This document shows positions 23,830-32,993 of a stretch of DNA of 64,000 nt, piece after piece. The stretch spans positions 1 through 64,000 of the forward strand of contig NZ_WOEZ01000185.1 of NCBI RefSeq assembly GCF_013177735.1, read 5' to 3'. The first letter of the stretch is position 1. Each line of letters opens with the position of its first letter. The notes beneath the pieces are model-generated. The model did not search any database. It saw only the letters and a program-made list of their open reading frames with translations, and was not told the origin of the DNA. The translations under genes were made by a program, and so were the position numbers. The DNA comes from Paraburkholderia elongata (GTDB taxonomy: Bacteria > Pseudomonadota > Gammaproteobacteria > Burkholderiales > Burkholderiaceae).

Positions 23830-23914
23830 GCAGCGTGTGTTTTCGAGTAAGTGATTAAAAGGAAACTGAGGAAACTGGGGCCGGCAGCGGCGCGCGCCGG
23901 GCGCGCCGTCCATC

Positions 23915-25153
23915 TCAAGCCGTGTGGCGTTTGCGGTAGCCGTCGAGGAAGCGCGCGATCCGGTTGATCGAATCCGCGAGGTCGTCCACGTTCGGCAGGA
24001 ACACGACGCGGAAATGATCCGGCGTCTTCCAGTTGAAACCGGTGCCCTGAACCAGCAGCACGCGCTCTTCCAGCAAAAGGTCGAGGATGAACTGCTGGTC
24101 GTCGTGGATCGGATAAATCTTCGGATCGAGGCGCGGGAACATGTACAGCGCCGCCTCAGGCTTCACGCAGCTCACGCCGGGGATGGCCGTCAACATGTCA
24201 TACGCGAGTTCGCGCTGTTTGTACAGGCGCCCGCTTGGCACGATCAGATCGTTGATGCTCTGATAGCCGCCGAGCGCGGTCTGGATCGCGTACTGGCCAG
24301 GCACGTTCGGGCACAGCCGCATCGAGGCCAGAATGCCGAGCCCTTCGAAATAATCTTTGCCATTGCGGCGGTTCTCGCCGGTCAGGCCCGAGATGAACAT
24401 CCAGCCGGCGCGGTAGCCGCACGAGCGGTAGCTCTTCGAGAGGCTGTTAAACGTGACGGTGAGCACATCTTCGGAGAGCGCGGCCATCGACGTGTGCTTC
24501 TTGCCGTCGTAGACAATCTTGTCGTAGACCTCGTCGGCGAAGATCACGAGGCCGTGCTGGCGGGCGATCTCGATCAGGCCGAGCAGCAGTTCGTCCGAGT
24601 ACAGCGCGCCGGTGGGGTTGTTCGGATTGATGACGACGAGCGCGCGCGTATTCGGCGTGATTTTCGCGCGAATGTCGTCCAGATCGGGCATCCAGCTGTT
24701 CGATTCATCGCAGATGTAATGCACTGGCGTACCGCCCGACAGGCTGACGCCGGCGGTCCACAGCGGGTAGTCCGGCGCGGGCAGCAACACTTCGTCGCCG
24801 TCGTTCAAGAGGCCCTGCAGCGCCATCACGATCAGCTCGGAGGCGCCATTGCCGATGTAGATGTCGTCCAGTTCGACGCCATGCACGCCCTTTTGCTGGG
24901 TGTAATGCATGATCGCCTTGCGCGCGGCGAACACACCTTTGGAATCCGAGTAGCCGGACGAGCCCGGCAGATTCAGGATCATGTCCTGGATGATTTCGTC
25001 CGGCGCGTCGAAGCCGAACGGCGCGAGATTGCCGATGTTCAGCTTGATGATGCGGTGGCCCTCTTCTTCGAGCCGCTTTGCATGTTCGAGGACGGGCCCG
25101 CGAATGTCGTAGCAGACGTTCAACAACTTGTTGGATTTGAGAATCGGTTTCAC
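23915..25153 (-). CDS. alaA: AlaA-type pyridoxal phosphate aminotransferase
   Basis: 412 residues of class I/II aminotransferase. Substrate loop IGNLAPFGFDAP, the NPNNPTGALY stretch, ADEVYDKIVYDG and the PLP lysine K240 in SLSKSYRSCGYRAGW identify the AlaA (glutamate-pyruvate) group. In Burkholderia it regularly precedes hom-thrC. The start is taken as GTG at 25153, giving VKPILKSNKLLNV; the frame continues 23 codons upstream but with a less typical N-terminus. Confidence 0.88.
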   Translation of the reverse strand: MKPILKSNKLLNVCYDIRGPVLEHAKRLEEEGHRIIKLNIGNLAPFGFDAPDEIIQDMILNLPGSSGYSDSKGVFAARKAIMHYTQQKGVHGVELDDIYIGNGASELIVMALQGLLNDGDEVLLPAPDYPLWTAGVSLSGGTPVHYICDESNSWMPDLDDIRAKITPNTRALVVINPNNPTGALYSDELLLGLIEIARQHGLVIFADEVYDKIVYDGKKHTSMAALSEDVLTVTFNSLSKSYRSCGYRAGWMFISGLTGENRRNGKDYFEGLGILASMRLCPNVPGQYAIQTALGGYQSINDLIVPSGRLYKQRELAYDMLTAIPGVSCVKPEAALYMFPRLDPKIYPIHDDQQFILDLLLEERVLLVQGTGFNWKTPDHFRVVFLPNVDDLADSINRIARFLDGYRKRHTA

Positions 25154-25694
25154 GGCGGGCACTTCATCCTGTTGATGGGCTTGGGCGAACAAGCGGGGGC
25201 GTAAAAAACGGGACCCAAGCAAGTCCGCCGATACGGGGAATTATGACGCGGCATGCCCGCCAGACACGGATCGGGCCGCCAGACGCGGATTGGGCCTGTT
25301 TCCCGGGCTGGTTAGGCACGCGTCCGGCGGATTGCGCCGGTGCAGCAGCCGAACAGACCAAAAGCCGACCAAAAGCAGGCAAAAAACAGTCGAAAAACCG
25401 ACGAAATGCGGGCAGAACCAAGGCAGGTAGCCGGTGGGCCGCGCCCGTGCCCTCAGCGCGGCTTATGACAGCACATGAGGTGGCACTTGAGCGAGGAGCG
25501 CCGCAAGGCGGCTAAAAAGTTATAATTTAGCGGATTTTGGCCGACTTCCGCAATGCACCAACCGCAACGGCGAGCCTTTTCGGCCGCTTCTGTGCCATTC
25601 GCGTGTCCCACTCGCGTCAAACCGCCCTGCTCCCGTTCTGCCCGGTCAGGCCGCCAACACGCATGATGTCTCACGACGACTTCGGAAAACGAAT
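25154..25694. other. Divergent intergenic region upstream of alaA and the Mth938-domain gene
   Basis: A consensus TATAAT at 25521-25526 faces the Mth938 gene, with no good -35. The segment 25350-25400 is rich in short CAAAAAC-like runs. No gene, repeat or RNA could be supported; the open frames on both strands have no family match that I recognise. Confidence 0.45.
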
Positions 25695-26069
25695 TTGAAA
25701 TTACATCAGGATTCCAGCGGCGCCCTCAACACCGTCACCGGTTACGGCGCCGACTATGTCGAAATCAATCTGGTGCGCCATGCCGGCAGCATTCTGCTGC
25801 TGCCGGAAGCACCTGTCATCCCTTGGCCCGTCTCATCTTTCGACGACCTGAGCGCCGAACACTTCGCCATGCTGGTGGACTCGGCGCCCGAGGTGGTCGT
25901 GTTCGGCAGCGGCGAACGGCTGCGCTTCCCGCATCCGCGCCTGACCGCCGCCCTCACCGCCAAACGCATCGGCGTCGAAACGATGGACTTCAAAGCCGCC
26001 TGCCGCACCTACAACATTCTGATGGCCGAGGGCCGCAAGGTCGCGGCCGCGTTGCTGATCGAAGCGTAA
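25695..26069 (+). CDS. Mth938-like domain protein (DUF498)
   Basis: A 124-residue compact protein of the Mth938/NDUFAF3-like fold; the core EVVVFGSGERLRFPHPRLTA and the end TYNILMAEGRKVAAALLIE are characteristic. Bacterial function is unknown; the eukaryotic relative assists complex I assembly. The start is a TTG at 25695 giving LKLHQDSSGALN; no ATG lies near and the binding site is weak, so the start is not certain. Confidence 0.82.
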   Translation: MKLHQDSSGALNTVTGYGADYVEINLVRHAGSILLLPEAPVIPWPVSSFDDLSAEHFAMLVDSAPEVVVFGSGERLRFPHPRLTAALTAKRIGVETMDFKAACRTYNILMAEGRKVAAALLIEA

Positions 26070-26378
26070 CGGAGCCGCATGGGTGCGGCGCTGGTGCCGT
26101 GCAGGCGCAAGCCGTTGCCGCATGTGATATCTGCGGCAGCCGCGTCGTCGAACTGACCGCACACCTTGGCCGCGTCACAGTCCATAACGTACACTGCGCG
26201 CCATCGGTGCCATGCCGGCGCCCTGTGCAGTGTCATCTTGTGCCCTGCACCCGGGGCACTAGGGGCCAGCCCCGGGTGGCCAAGCCCCGGATGGCCGGCC
26301 CCCTCGAAGCACCAACCGTCATTTCCGAACAACAACGCAACGCTGCCCTACGCGGCGTCGCCAAAAAGGTTGAAATCC
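26070..26378 (+). promoter_or_regulatory. arn operon promoter region and leader hairpin
   Basis: TTGGCC (26166-26171) and TACACT (26190-26195) at 18 bp spacing are the best promoter candidate, leaving a leader of about 175 nt. In the leader CACCCGGGGC (26248-26257) pairs perfectly with GCCCCGGGTG (26269-26278). No T run follows, so attenuation is only a possibility. Confidence 0.5.
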
Positions 26379-28136
26379 ATGAACGATACGCCGACGAGGC
26401 TACCGCTCAATCGCACCACGATCCTGCTGCTGGTGCTGGCCCTCGCCGTGATCTGGTTCGTGCCGCTCGGCTGGCGCCATCTGCTGCCGAGCGACGAAGG
26501 CCGCTACGCCGAAATGGCGCGCGAAATGTTCGTCACCGGCGACTGGATCACACCGCGCTACAACGGCTACAAGTATTTCGAGAAGCCGCCGCTGCAAACC
26601 TGGGCAAACGCGCTCACGTTCGCGTGGTTCGGCATCGGCGAATGGCAGGCGCGGCTTTACACCGCGCTGACGGGCTTTGCCGGCGTGCTGCTAATCGGCT
26701 TCACCGGCGCGCGCGTGTTCAACGCGGCGACCGGCGTGTTCACGGCGATCGTGCTGGCCACGTCGCCGTACTGGAACCTGATGGGCCACTTCAACACGCT
26801 CGACATGGGCCTGTCGTTCTGGATGGAGCTGACGCTCTGCGCGCTGCTGCTGGCGCAGCGCCCCAACCTGCCGACGGCCAACGTGCGGGCATGGATGTGG
26901 CTGTGCTGGGGGGCGATGGCGCTGGCGGTGCTGTCCAAGGGCCTTGTCGGCATTATCCTGCCGGGTGCGGTGCTGGTGCTGTACACCCTGGCCGCACGCG
27001 ACTGGGCCGTGTGGAAGCGTCTGCATCTGATCGGCGGCCTGATCGTGTTCTTCGCGATCGTCACGCCGTGGTTCGTGCTGGTGCAGCAGCGCAACCCGGA
27101 ATTCCTGAACTTCTTCTTCATCGTTCAACAGTTCAAGCGCTATCTGACGCCTGAACAGAACCGCCCGGGGCCGTTCTATTACTTCGTGCCGGTGCTGCTG
27201 GTCGGTTTCCTGCCGTGGTTGTCGGTGACCCTCCAGAGCGTGCGCCACGCGTGGCGCCTGCCGCGCCAGCCGAACGGCTTTGCGCCGGTCACGTTGATGC
27301 TGGTGTGGACCGCGTTCATCTTCCTGTTCTTCAGCGCGTCGCACTCGAAGCTCCTGTCCTACACGCTGCCGATCGCCCCGCCGATCGCCCTGATCATCGG
27401 CATGTACCTGCCGCTCGTCACACGTGAGCAGTTGCGACGCCATCTGGCCGGTTATGCGCTGTTTCTCGTCGTGGCCGCGTTCGCCGCGCTGTTCATGTCG
27501 CGCTTCGGCAGCGCGCGCAACCCGACTGAGCTGTACGTCGAATACCGCGTCTGGGTGCTGGCGGCACTCGGCGTCGCATTCGTGCTCACGCTGGTCGCGC
27601 TGTGGCTGAACCGCCGCAGCTGCGCCGGCACCCTCGGCGCCGTCGCGAGCTTTGGCGCGGCGTGGCTACTGCTCGGCACGATTGCCGGCACAGGTCACGA
27701 CGTGTTCGGCCGCCTGAGCTCCGGCGCGCCGCTCGCACCCGCGATCAAGGCCGAGATCGCCAGGTTGCCGGCCGATACGCCGTTCTATTCGGTCGGCGTG
27801 CTCGACCACACGCTGCCGTTCTACGTCGACCACACGATGATTATGGTCGAACATCCTGACGAGCTGGCATTCGGCGTGTCCGTCGAACCGCAGAAATGGG
27901 TGCCGTCGATCGACGCGTGGATCGAGCTCTGGAAGGCCGAGCGCTACGCGCTCGCGCTGATCCCGCCGCCGACTTACGACAGGCTGCTCAAAGAGGGGCT
28001 GCCGATGCAGGTGATCGCGCGCGACCCGCGCCGGGTGGTGGTGATGAAGCCCGTGTCGGTGCCCGCATCCGACGCAGCGGCACCGGGCGCACCGGCGCAG
28101 AACGCCGCCGCGCCAGTGGAAAAACCACAACAATGA
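26379..28136 (+). CDS. arnT: Undecaprenyl phosphate-alpha-L-Ara4N transferase ArnT
   Basis: The 585-residue inner-membrane GT-C enzyme transfers 4-amino-4-deoxy-L-arabinose from undecaprenyl phosphate to lipid A (and in Burkholderia also inner core) at the periplasmic face. The catalytic first loop LLPSDEGRYAEMAREM and YKYFEKPPLQTW match the family; about 12 hydrophobic helices precede a soluble C-terminal part. The ATG at 26379 follows AAAAAGG; upstream in-frame codons are excluded. It is the first gene of the arn cluster. Confidence 0.93.
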   Translation: MNDTPTRLPLNRTTILLLVLALAVIWFVPLGWRHLLPSDEGRYAEMAREMFVTGDWITPRYNGYKYFEKPPLQTWANALTFAWFGIGEWQARLYTALTGFAGVLLIGFTGARVFNAATGVFTAIVLATSPYWNLMGHFNTLDMGLSFWMELTLCALLLAQRPNLPTANVRAWMWLCWGAMALAVLSKGLVGIILPGAVLVLYTLAARDWAVWKRLHLIGGLIVFFAIVTPWFVLVQQRNPEFLNFFFIVQQFKRYLTPEQNRPGPFYYFVPVLLVGFLPWLSVTLQSVRHAWRLPRQPNGFAPVTLMLVWTAFIFLFFSASHSKLLSYTLPIAPPIALIIGMYLPLVTREQLRRHLAGYALFLVVAAFAALFMSRFGSARNPTELYVEYRVWVLAALGVAFVLTLVALWLNRRSCAGTLGAVASFGAAWLLLGTIAGTGHDVFGRLSSGAPLAPAIKAEIARLPADTPFYSVGVLDHTLPFYVDHTMIMVEHPDELAFGVSVEPQKWVPSIDAWIELWKAERYALALIPPPTYDRLLKEGLPMQVIARDPRRVVVMKPVSVPASDAAAPGAPAQNAAAPVEKPQQ

Positions 28137-28161
28137 CCCCATCTCAGGAACTGACCGTTCG

Positions 28162-28533
28162 ATGAACCCGATTTCCCTCTTTTGTATCCTCGCCGGCGTC
28201 ACGTTGAACGCCGGCGCGCAGTTGCTGCTCAAAGCCGGAACGAATGCCGTTGGACACTTCGAATTCACCCGTGCGAACATCCTGCCCATCGCCTTTCGGC
28301 TGGCGACGCAGCCGCCGATCATCGGCGGGCTGGCCTGCTACGTGATCAGCGTGGGCGTTTGGGTGGTCGGACTCTCGCGGGTGGACGTGTCGATTGCCTA
28401 TCCGATGTTGTCGCTCGGATACGTCGTCAACGCGTTCGCGGCGTGGTATCTATTCGGCGAAGTGATGTCAGTACAGAAGCTGGTGGGGATCGGCGTCATC
28501 CTGATCGGCGTCGTCGTCCTGGCGCGCAGCTAG
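28162..28533 (+). CDS. SMR/EamA-type membrane protein, probable Ara4N-lipid flippase subunit
   Basis: 123 residues in four hydrophobic helices, with SIAYPMLSLGYVVNAFAAW, the EmrE-like segment of ArnE/ArnF. In enteric bacteria ArnE and ArnF form a heterodimer that flips Und-P-Ara4N; only one such gene is present here, 25 bp after arnT, so it may act as a homodimer or with a partner elsewhere. Confidence 0.85.
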   Translation: MNPISLFCILAGVTLNAGAQLLLKAGTNAVGHFEFTRANILPIAFRLATQPPIIGGLACYVISVGVWVVGLSRVDVSIAYPMLSLGYVVNAFAAWYLFGEVMSVQKLVGIGVILIGVVVLARS

Positions 28534-28788
28534 GCTGCCATGCCCCCGGCCGCGCTGTGCCGGGCACGATTTATTACCGTTTATTGCCGGCGCTGATGCG
28601 AGTCCTGCGAAAATGCCGGCTGCAAAAGATACAGTAAGGATGCGGTAAGCCGGGCACCGTTGCCGGATAAGTACAACGTAAGCTTGGCGGTTGCGCCCTT
28701 TTTTAGTCGTAGCCTTGGGTTTGCGCGTAGTTTGTGATCTACTTCGCGCCCTTCGGGTTGCGCCCCTTTCAATCGAGCGAAGCATTCA
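28534..28788. other. Spacer between the flippase gene and arnB
   Basis: 255 bp without a gene. It contains a CGCCCTTTTTTAG stretch near 28695 with no convincing stem, and no consensus promoter pair. It may still separate arnT-arnE/F from arnB-D transcriptionally. Confidence 0.4.
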
Positions 28789-29940
28789 ATGAGCCAGTCA
28801 ACAGTCCCGTTTTTGCCGTTTGTCAAACCTGAAATCGATGAAGAAACGATTCAGGGCGTCGCCGACGTGCTCCGCTCCGGTTGGATCACGACCGGCCCGC
28901 AGAACCAGAAGTTCGAAGCGGCGTTGTCCGAGTTCTGCGGCGGGCGCCCGGTGCGCACGTTCAATTCCGGCACCGCGACGCTCGAAATCGGGCTGCGTAT
29001 CGCCGGTGTGGGCGAAGGCGACGAAGTCATCACCACGCCCGCCTCGTGGGTCGCGACCAGCAATGTGGTCTATGAAGTTGGCGCAACGCCGGTGTTCGTC
29101 GACATCGATCCGGTGACCCGCAACATCGACCTGGACCTGCTGGAAAAGGCCATCACGCCGCGCACCAAGGCGATCATTCCGGTGTATCTGTCGGGTCTGC
29201 CGGTCGACATGGATCGCCTCTACGAAATCGCCCGCGCCCACAAGCTGCGCGTAATCGAAGACGCCGCGCAGGCGTTTGGCTCGACGTGGAAAGGCGAGCG
29301 CATCGGCAGGCTTGGCGATATGGTCTCGTTCAGCTTCCACGCGAACAAGAATCTGACCTCGATCGAAGGCGGCGCGCTGGTGCTGAACAACGAGGAAGAA
29401 GCGATCCTCGCGCAGAAGTACCGCCTGCAAGGCATCACCCGCACCGGCTTCGACGGCATGGACTGCGACGTGCTGGGCGGCAAGTACAACCTGACGGACG
29501 TCGCCGCGCGCGTCGGCCTCGGTCAGTTGCCGCATCTGGAGCGTTTCCTTGCCCAGCGCAAAAAGCTCGTGCGCGCCTATTTCGCGGGACTCGAAGGCGG
29601 CGCGGCGGTCAAGCTGGGCATCGGCCTGCCGTTCGCCGATTTCGAAAACAGCAACTGGCACATGTTCCAGATCACGCTGCCGCTCGAAAAACTGTCGATC
29701 GACCGCGCCGGCTTCATGGGCCAGTTGAAGGAACGCGGCATCGGTTCGGGCGTGCACTATCCGGCGATCCACCTGTTCTCGCTGTACCGTGCGCGCGGCT
29801 TCAAGGAAGGGATGTTCCCGCACGCGGAGCGCTTCGGCGCCACCACCGTCACGCTGCCGCTGTTCACGCTGATGAACGAAGGCGACGTGGAGCGGGTCTG
29901 CCGCGCGGTCAATGAAATTTGCGAACAATACGGAAAATAA
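28789..29940 (+). CDS. arnB: UDP-4-amino-4-deoxy-L-arabinose-oxoglutarate aminotransferase ArnB
   Basis: The 383-residue DegT/DnrJ/EryC1-type PLP enzyme makes UDP-Ara4N from the 4-keto sugar. Visible: FLPFVKPEIDEETI opening, FNSGTATLEIGL cofactor loop, IEDAAQAFGSTW and PLP lysine K187 in SFHANKNLTSIEGG. arnC follows after 6 bp. Confidence 0.95.
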   Translation: MSQSTVPFLPFVKPEIDEETIQGVADVLRSGWITTGPQNQKFEAALSEFCGGRPVRTFNSGTATLEIGLRIAGVGEGDEVITTPASWVATSNVVYEVGATPVFVDIDPVTRNIDLDLLEKAITPRTKAIIPVYLSGLPVDMDRLYEIARAHKLRVIEDAAQAFGSTWKGERIGRLGDMVSFSFHANKNLTSIEGGALVLNNEEEAILAQKYRLQGITRTGFDGMDCDVLGGKYNLTDVAARVGLGQLPHLERFLAQRKKLVRAYFAGLEGGAAVKLGIGLPFADFENSNWHMFQITLPLEKLSIDRAGFMGQLKERGIGSGVHYPAIHLFSLYRARGFKEGMFPHAERFGATTVTLPLFTLMNEGDVERVCRAVNEICEQYGK

Positions 29941-29946
29941 GCGGAA

Positions 29947-30990
29947 ATGATTTATTCGGAACATCGCGCCGTCGCACCGGAAGTGTCGATCATCATCCCG
30001 GTGTACAACGAGGAAGCCGGGCTGGCCGCGCTGTTTGCGCGCCTCTACCCGGCGCTCGACGCGCTCGGCACCGGCTATGAAGTGATCTTCATCAACGACG
30101 GCAGCCGCGACAAATCCGCCGCCCTGCTCGCCGAGCAGTTCCGCGCGCGGCCCGACACGACCCGTGTGATCCTGCTGAACGGCAACTACGGCCAGCACAT
30201 GGCGATTCTGGCGGGCTTCGAGCAATCGCGCGGCGAGATCGTCATCACGCTCGACGCCGACCTGCAGAATCCGCCGGAAGAAATCGGCAAGCTGGTCAAC
30301 AAGATGCGTGAAGGTTACGACTACGTCGGCACGATCCGTTTGCAGCGCCAGGACAGCTTGTGGCGCCGCAAGGCGTCGCGCGCGATGAACCGTCTGCGCG
30401 AGCGCATCACCCGCATCAAGATGACCGACCAGGGCTGCATGCTGCGCGCGTACAGCCGGCACATCATCGACACGATCAATCGCTGCGGTGAGATCAACAC
30501 CTTCATTCCGGCGCTCGCGTACACCTTCGCGCAGAATCCGGTCGAGATTGAAGTCGCCCACGAAGAGCGTTTTGCCGGCGAATCAAAGTACTCGCTTTAC
30601 AGCCTGATCCGTTTGAATTTCGACCTGGTCACCGGCTTCTCGGTCGTGCCACTACAATGGCTGTCGTTCATCGGCGTGATCCTGTCGCTCGGGTCCGCGG
30701 CGCTGTTCGTGCTGCTGCTGATTCGCCGCTTCATCATCGGCGCGGAAGTGCAAGGTGTGTTCACGCTGTTCGCTATCACCTTCTTCCTGCTCGGCGTGAT
30801 CATCTTCGCGTTGGGGCTGCTCGGTGAATACATCGGCCGGATTTACCAGCAGGTGCGCGCGCGTCCGCGTTATCTGGTGCAGACTATTCTCGAGCAGCGC
30901 GACGGCACCACCGTGGCCGAAGCACCGCGTCAAGCGGTCGTGCAGGCCGTACAAGCCGCGCCGCTGGTCGATCAGGGCCCGAATCCATGA
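29947..30990 (+). CDS. arnC: Undecaprenyl-phosphate Ara4FN transferase ArnC
   Basis: The 347-residue family 2 glycosyltransferase loads 4-deoxy-4-formamido-L-arabinose on undecaprenyl phosphate. The GT2 domain (15-180: SIIIPVYNEEAGL, FINDGSRDKS, TLDADLQNPPEEI) is followed by two transmembrane helices (about 235-300). A 4-bp overlap couples it to the next gene. The C-terminal 40 residues are Ala/Val-rich and variable. Confidence 0.94.
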   Translation: MIYSEHRAVAPEVSIIIPVYNEEAGLAALFARLYPALDALGTGYEVIFINDGSRDKSAALLAEQFRARPDTTRVILLNGNYGQHMAILAGFEQSRGEIVITLDADLQNPPEEIGKLVNKMREGYDYVGTIRLQRQDSLWRRKASRAMNRLRERITRIKMTDQGCMLRAYSRHIIDTINRCGEINTFIPALAYTFAQNPVEIEVAHEERFAGESKYSLYSLIRLNFDLVTGFSVVPLQWLSFIGVILSLGSAALFVLLLIRRFIIGAEVQGVFTLFAITFFLLGVIIFALGLLGEYIGRIYQQVRARPRYLVQTILEQRDGTTVAEAPRQAVVQAVQAAPLVDQGPNP

Positions 30991-31922
30991 AGCCGCGCGC
31001 CGTCGTATTCGCGTATCACAACGTCGGCGTGCGCTGCCTGCAGGTGCTGCTCGCGCGCGGCGTCGACGTGGCGCTGGTCGTCACACATGAGGACAGCCCG
31101 ACCGAAAACATCTGGTTCGGCAGCGTCGCCTCGGTTGCGGCCGAGCACGGCATTCCGGTCGTCACGCCGGCCGATCCGAAAAGCCCGGAACTGCGTTCCG
31201 CCGTCAGCGCCGCGCGCCCGGACTTCATCTTCTCGTTTTACTACCGCCACATGTTGCCGGTCGACCTGCTGGCGCTCGCCGCACGGGGCGCTTACAACAT
31301 GCACGGCTCGCTTCTGCCGAAGTACCGTGGCCGCGTGCCGACCAACTGGGCGGTGATCCACGGCGAAACCGAAACCGGCGCGACGCTCCACGAAATGGCC
31401 GCCAAGCCCGATGCGGGCGCGATCATTGCGCAAACGCCGGTGCCGATCCTGCCCGACGACACCGCCGCGCAAGTGTTCGACAAGGTCACGGTGGCCGCCG
31501 AACAAACCCTGTGGCGCGTGCTGCCGGCCTTGCTGGCGGGCGAAGCGCCGCACCTGCCGAACGATCTGTCGCACGGCAGCTATTACGGCGGGCGCAAGCC
31601 TGAAGACGGCCGGATCGACTGGACGCAATCCGCGCAGCAGGTCTACAACCTGATCCGCGCGGTCGCGCCGCCCTATCCCGGCGCGTTTACCGATATCGCA
31701 GGCCACCGTTTCATCATCACCCGTGCGCGTCTGGCTGCGCCCGGCGCGCTTCGCTCGGATTTGCCGCCGGGCCTGCACGTAAGCGATAATGCCGTTTTTG
31801 CGATATGCGGCGACGGCCGCTCGGTCGCCATCCACGAATTGCGGCATCAGCATGACGGCAACGAAACCGTTGTCGCGCCGGCCGAATTCGCCCAGCTCAT
31901 CCAAACTCCCCGTCATTCATGA
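30987..31922 (+). CDS. arnA: UDP-Ara4N formyltransferase (stand-alone N-terminal ArnA domain)
   Basis: 311 residues equivalent to the formyltransferase half of E. coli ArnA. Catalytic triad visible: N104 and H106 in NMHGSLLPKYRG and D142 in KPDAGAII. It uses 10-formyl-tetrahydrofolate to formylate UDP-Ara4N. Here it is a separate gene that overlaps arnC and the decarboxylase gene by 4 bp on each side, so the two ArnA activities are encoded separately but translated in step. Confidence 0.93.
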   Translation: MKPRAVVFAYHNVGVRCLQVLLARGVDVALVVTHEDSPTENIWFGSVASVAAEHGIPVVTPADPKSPELRSAVSAARPDFIFSFYYRHMLPVDLLALAARGAYNMHGSLLPKYRGRVPTNWAVIHGETETGATLHEMAAKPDAGAIIAQTPVPILPDDTAAQVFDKVTVAAEQTLWRVLPALLAGEAPHLPNDLSHGSYYGGRKPEDGRIDWTQSAQQVYNLIRAVAPPYPGAFTDIAGHRFIITRARLAAPGALRSDLPPGLHVSDNAVFAICGDGRSVAIHELRHQHDGNETVVAPAEFAQLIQTPRHS

Positions 31923-32983
31923 AAACCGAAGGTTTCGCTAAAAAAGTCCTGATTCTGGGTGTGAACGGCTTCATCGGCCATCACCTGTCCAAACGCATTC
32001 TCGAAACGACCGATTGGGAAGTCTTCGGGATGGACATGCAGACCGAACGTCTGGGTGACCTCGTCAATCATGAGCGGATGCACTTCTTCGAAGGCGACAT
32101 CACGATCAACAAGGAGTGGGTCGAGTATCACATCAAGAAGTGCGATGTGATCCTGCCGCTGGTCGCGATCGCCACGCCCGCCACGTACGTGAAGCAGCCG
32201 CTGCGTGTGTTCGAACTCGACTTCGAAGCGAACCTGCCGATCGTGCGTTCGGCCGTCAAGTACGGCAAGCACCTCGTGTTCCCGTCGACCTCCGAGGTCT
32301 ACGGCATGTGCACGGACGAGCAGTTCGATCCGGAAGAATCGCAACTGTCGTACGGCCCGATCAACAAGCCGCGCTGGATCTACGCATGCTCCAAGCAGCT
32401 GATGGACCGGGTGATCTGGGGTTACGGCATGGAAGGCCTGAACTTCACGCTGTTCCGTCCGTTCAACTGGATCGGCCCGGGCCTCGATTCGATCTATACG
32501 CCGAAGGAAGGCAGCTCGCGCGTGGTCACGCAGTTCCTCGGCCATATCGTGCGCGGTGAGAACATCAGCCTGGTGGACGGCGGCGCACAAAAGCGCGCGT
32601 TCACGGATATCGACGACGGCATCGGCGCGCTGATGAAGATCATCGAAAACAAGGACGGTGTCGCCACAGGCAAGATCTACAACATCGGCAACCCGACCAA
32701 CAACTTCTCGGTGCGCGAGCTCGCGCACAAGATGCTGACGCTGGCCGCCGAATTCCCGGAATACGCCGAGCTCGCGAAGAAAGTGCAACTGGTCGAAACG
32801 TCCTCGGGCGCGTACTACGGTGCGGGCTATCAGGACGTGCAGAACCGCGTGCCGAAGATCGACAACACGATGCAGGAACTCGGCTGGGCGCCGAAATCGA
32901 CCTTCGACGAAGCGCTGCGCAAGATTTTCGAAGCTTATCGCGGCCACGTCGCCGAAGCTCGCGCGCTCGTCGAACAACAATAA
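31919..32983 (+). CDS. arnA: UDP-glucuronate decarboxylase (stand-alone C-terminal ArnA domain)
   Basis: The 354-residue extended short-chain dehydrogenase has the NAD site ILGVNGFIGHHL near residue 12, the FPSTSEVYG segment and YACSK (Tyr and Lys catalytic pair). It oxidises and decarboxylates UDP-glucuronate to the UDP-4-keto-pentose that ArnB aminates. It corresponds to the dehydrogenase half of enteric ArnA. Confidence 0.93.
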   Translation: MKTEGFAKKVLILGVNGFIGHHLSKRILETTDWEVFGMDMQTERLGDLVNHERMHFFEGDITINKEWVEYHIKKCDVILPLVAIATPATYVKQPLRVFELDFEANLPIVRSAVKYGKHLVFPSTSEVYGMCTDEQFDPEESQLSYGPINKPRWIYACSKQLMDRVIWGYGMEGLNFTLFRPFNWIGPGLDSIYTPKEGSSRVVTQFLGHIVRGENISLVDGGAQKRAFTDIDDGIGALMKIIENKDGVATGKIYNIGNPTNNFSVRELAHKMLTLAAEFPEYAELAKKVQLVETSSGAYYGAGYQDVQNRVPKIDNTMQELGWAPKSTFDEALRKIFEAYRGHVAEARALVEQQ

Positions 32984-32993
32984 GGCCTGATCC

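Noticed and set aside
28798..30561. 587-codon minus-strand frame across arnB and arnC
   Set aside because: Shadow of two well-identified genes; no domain recognised.
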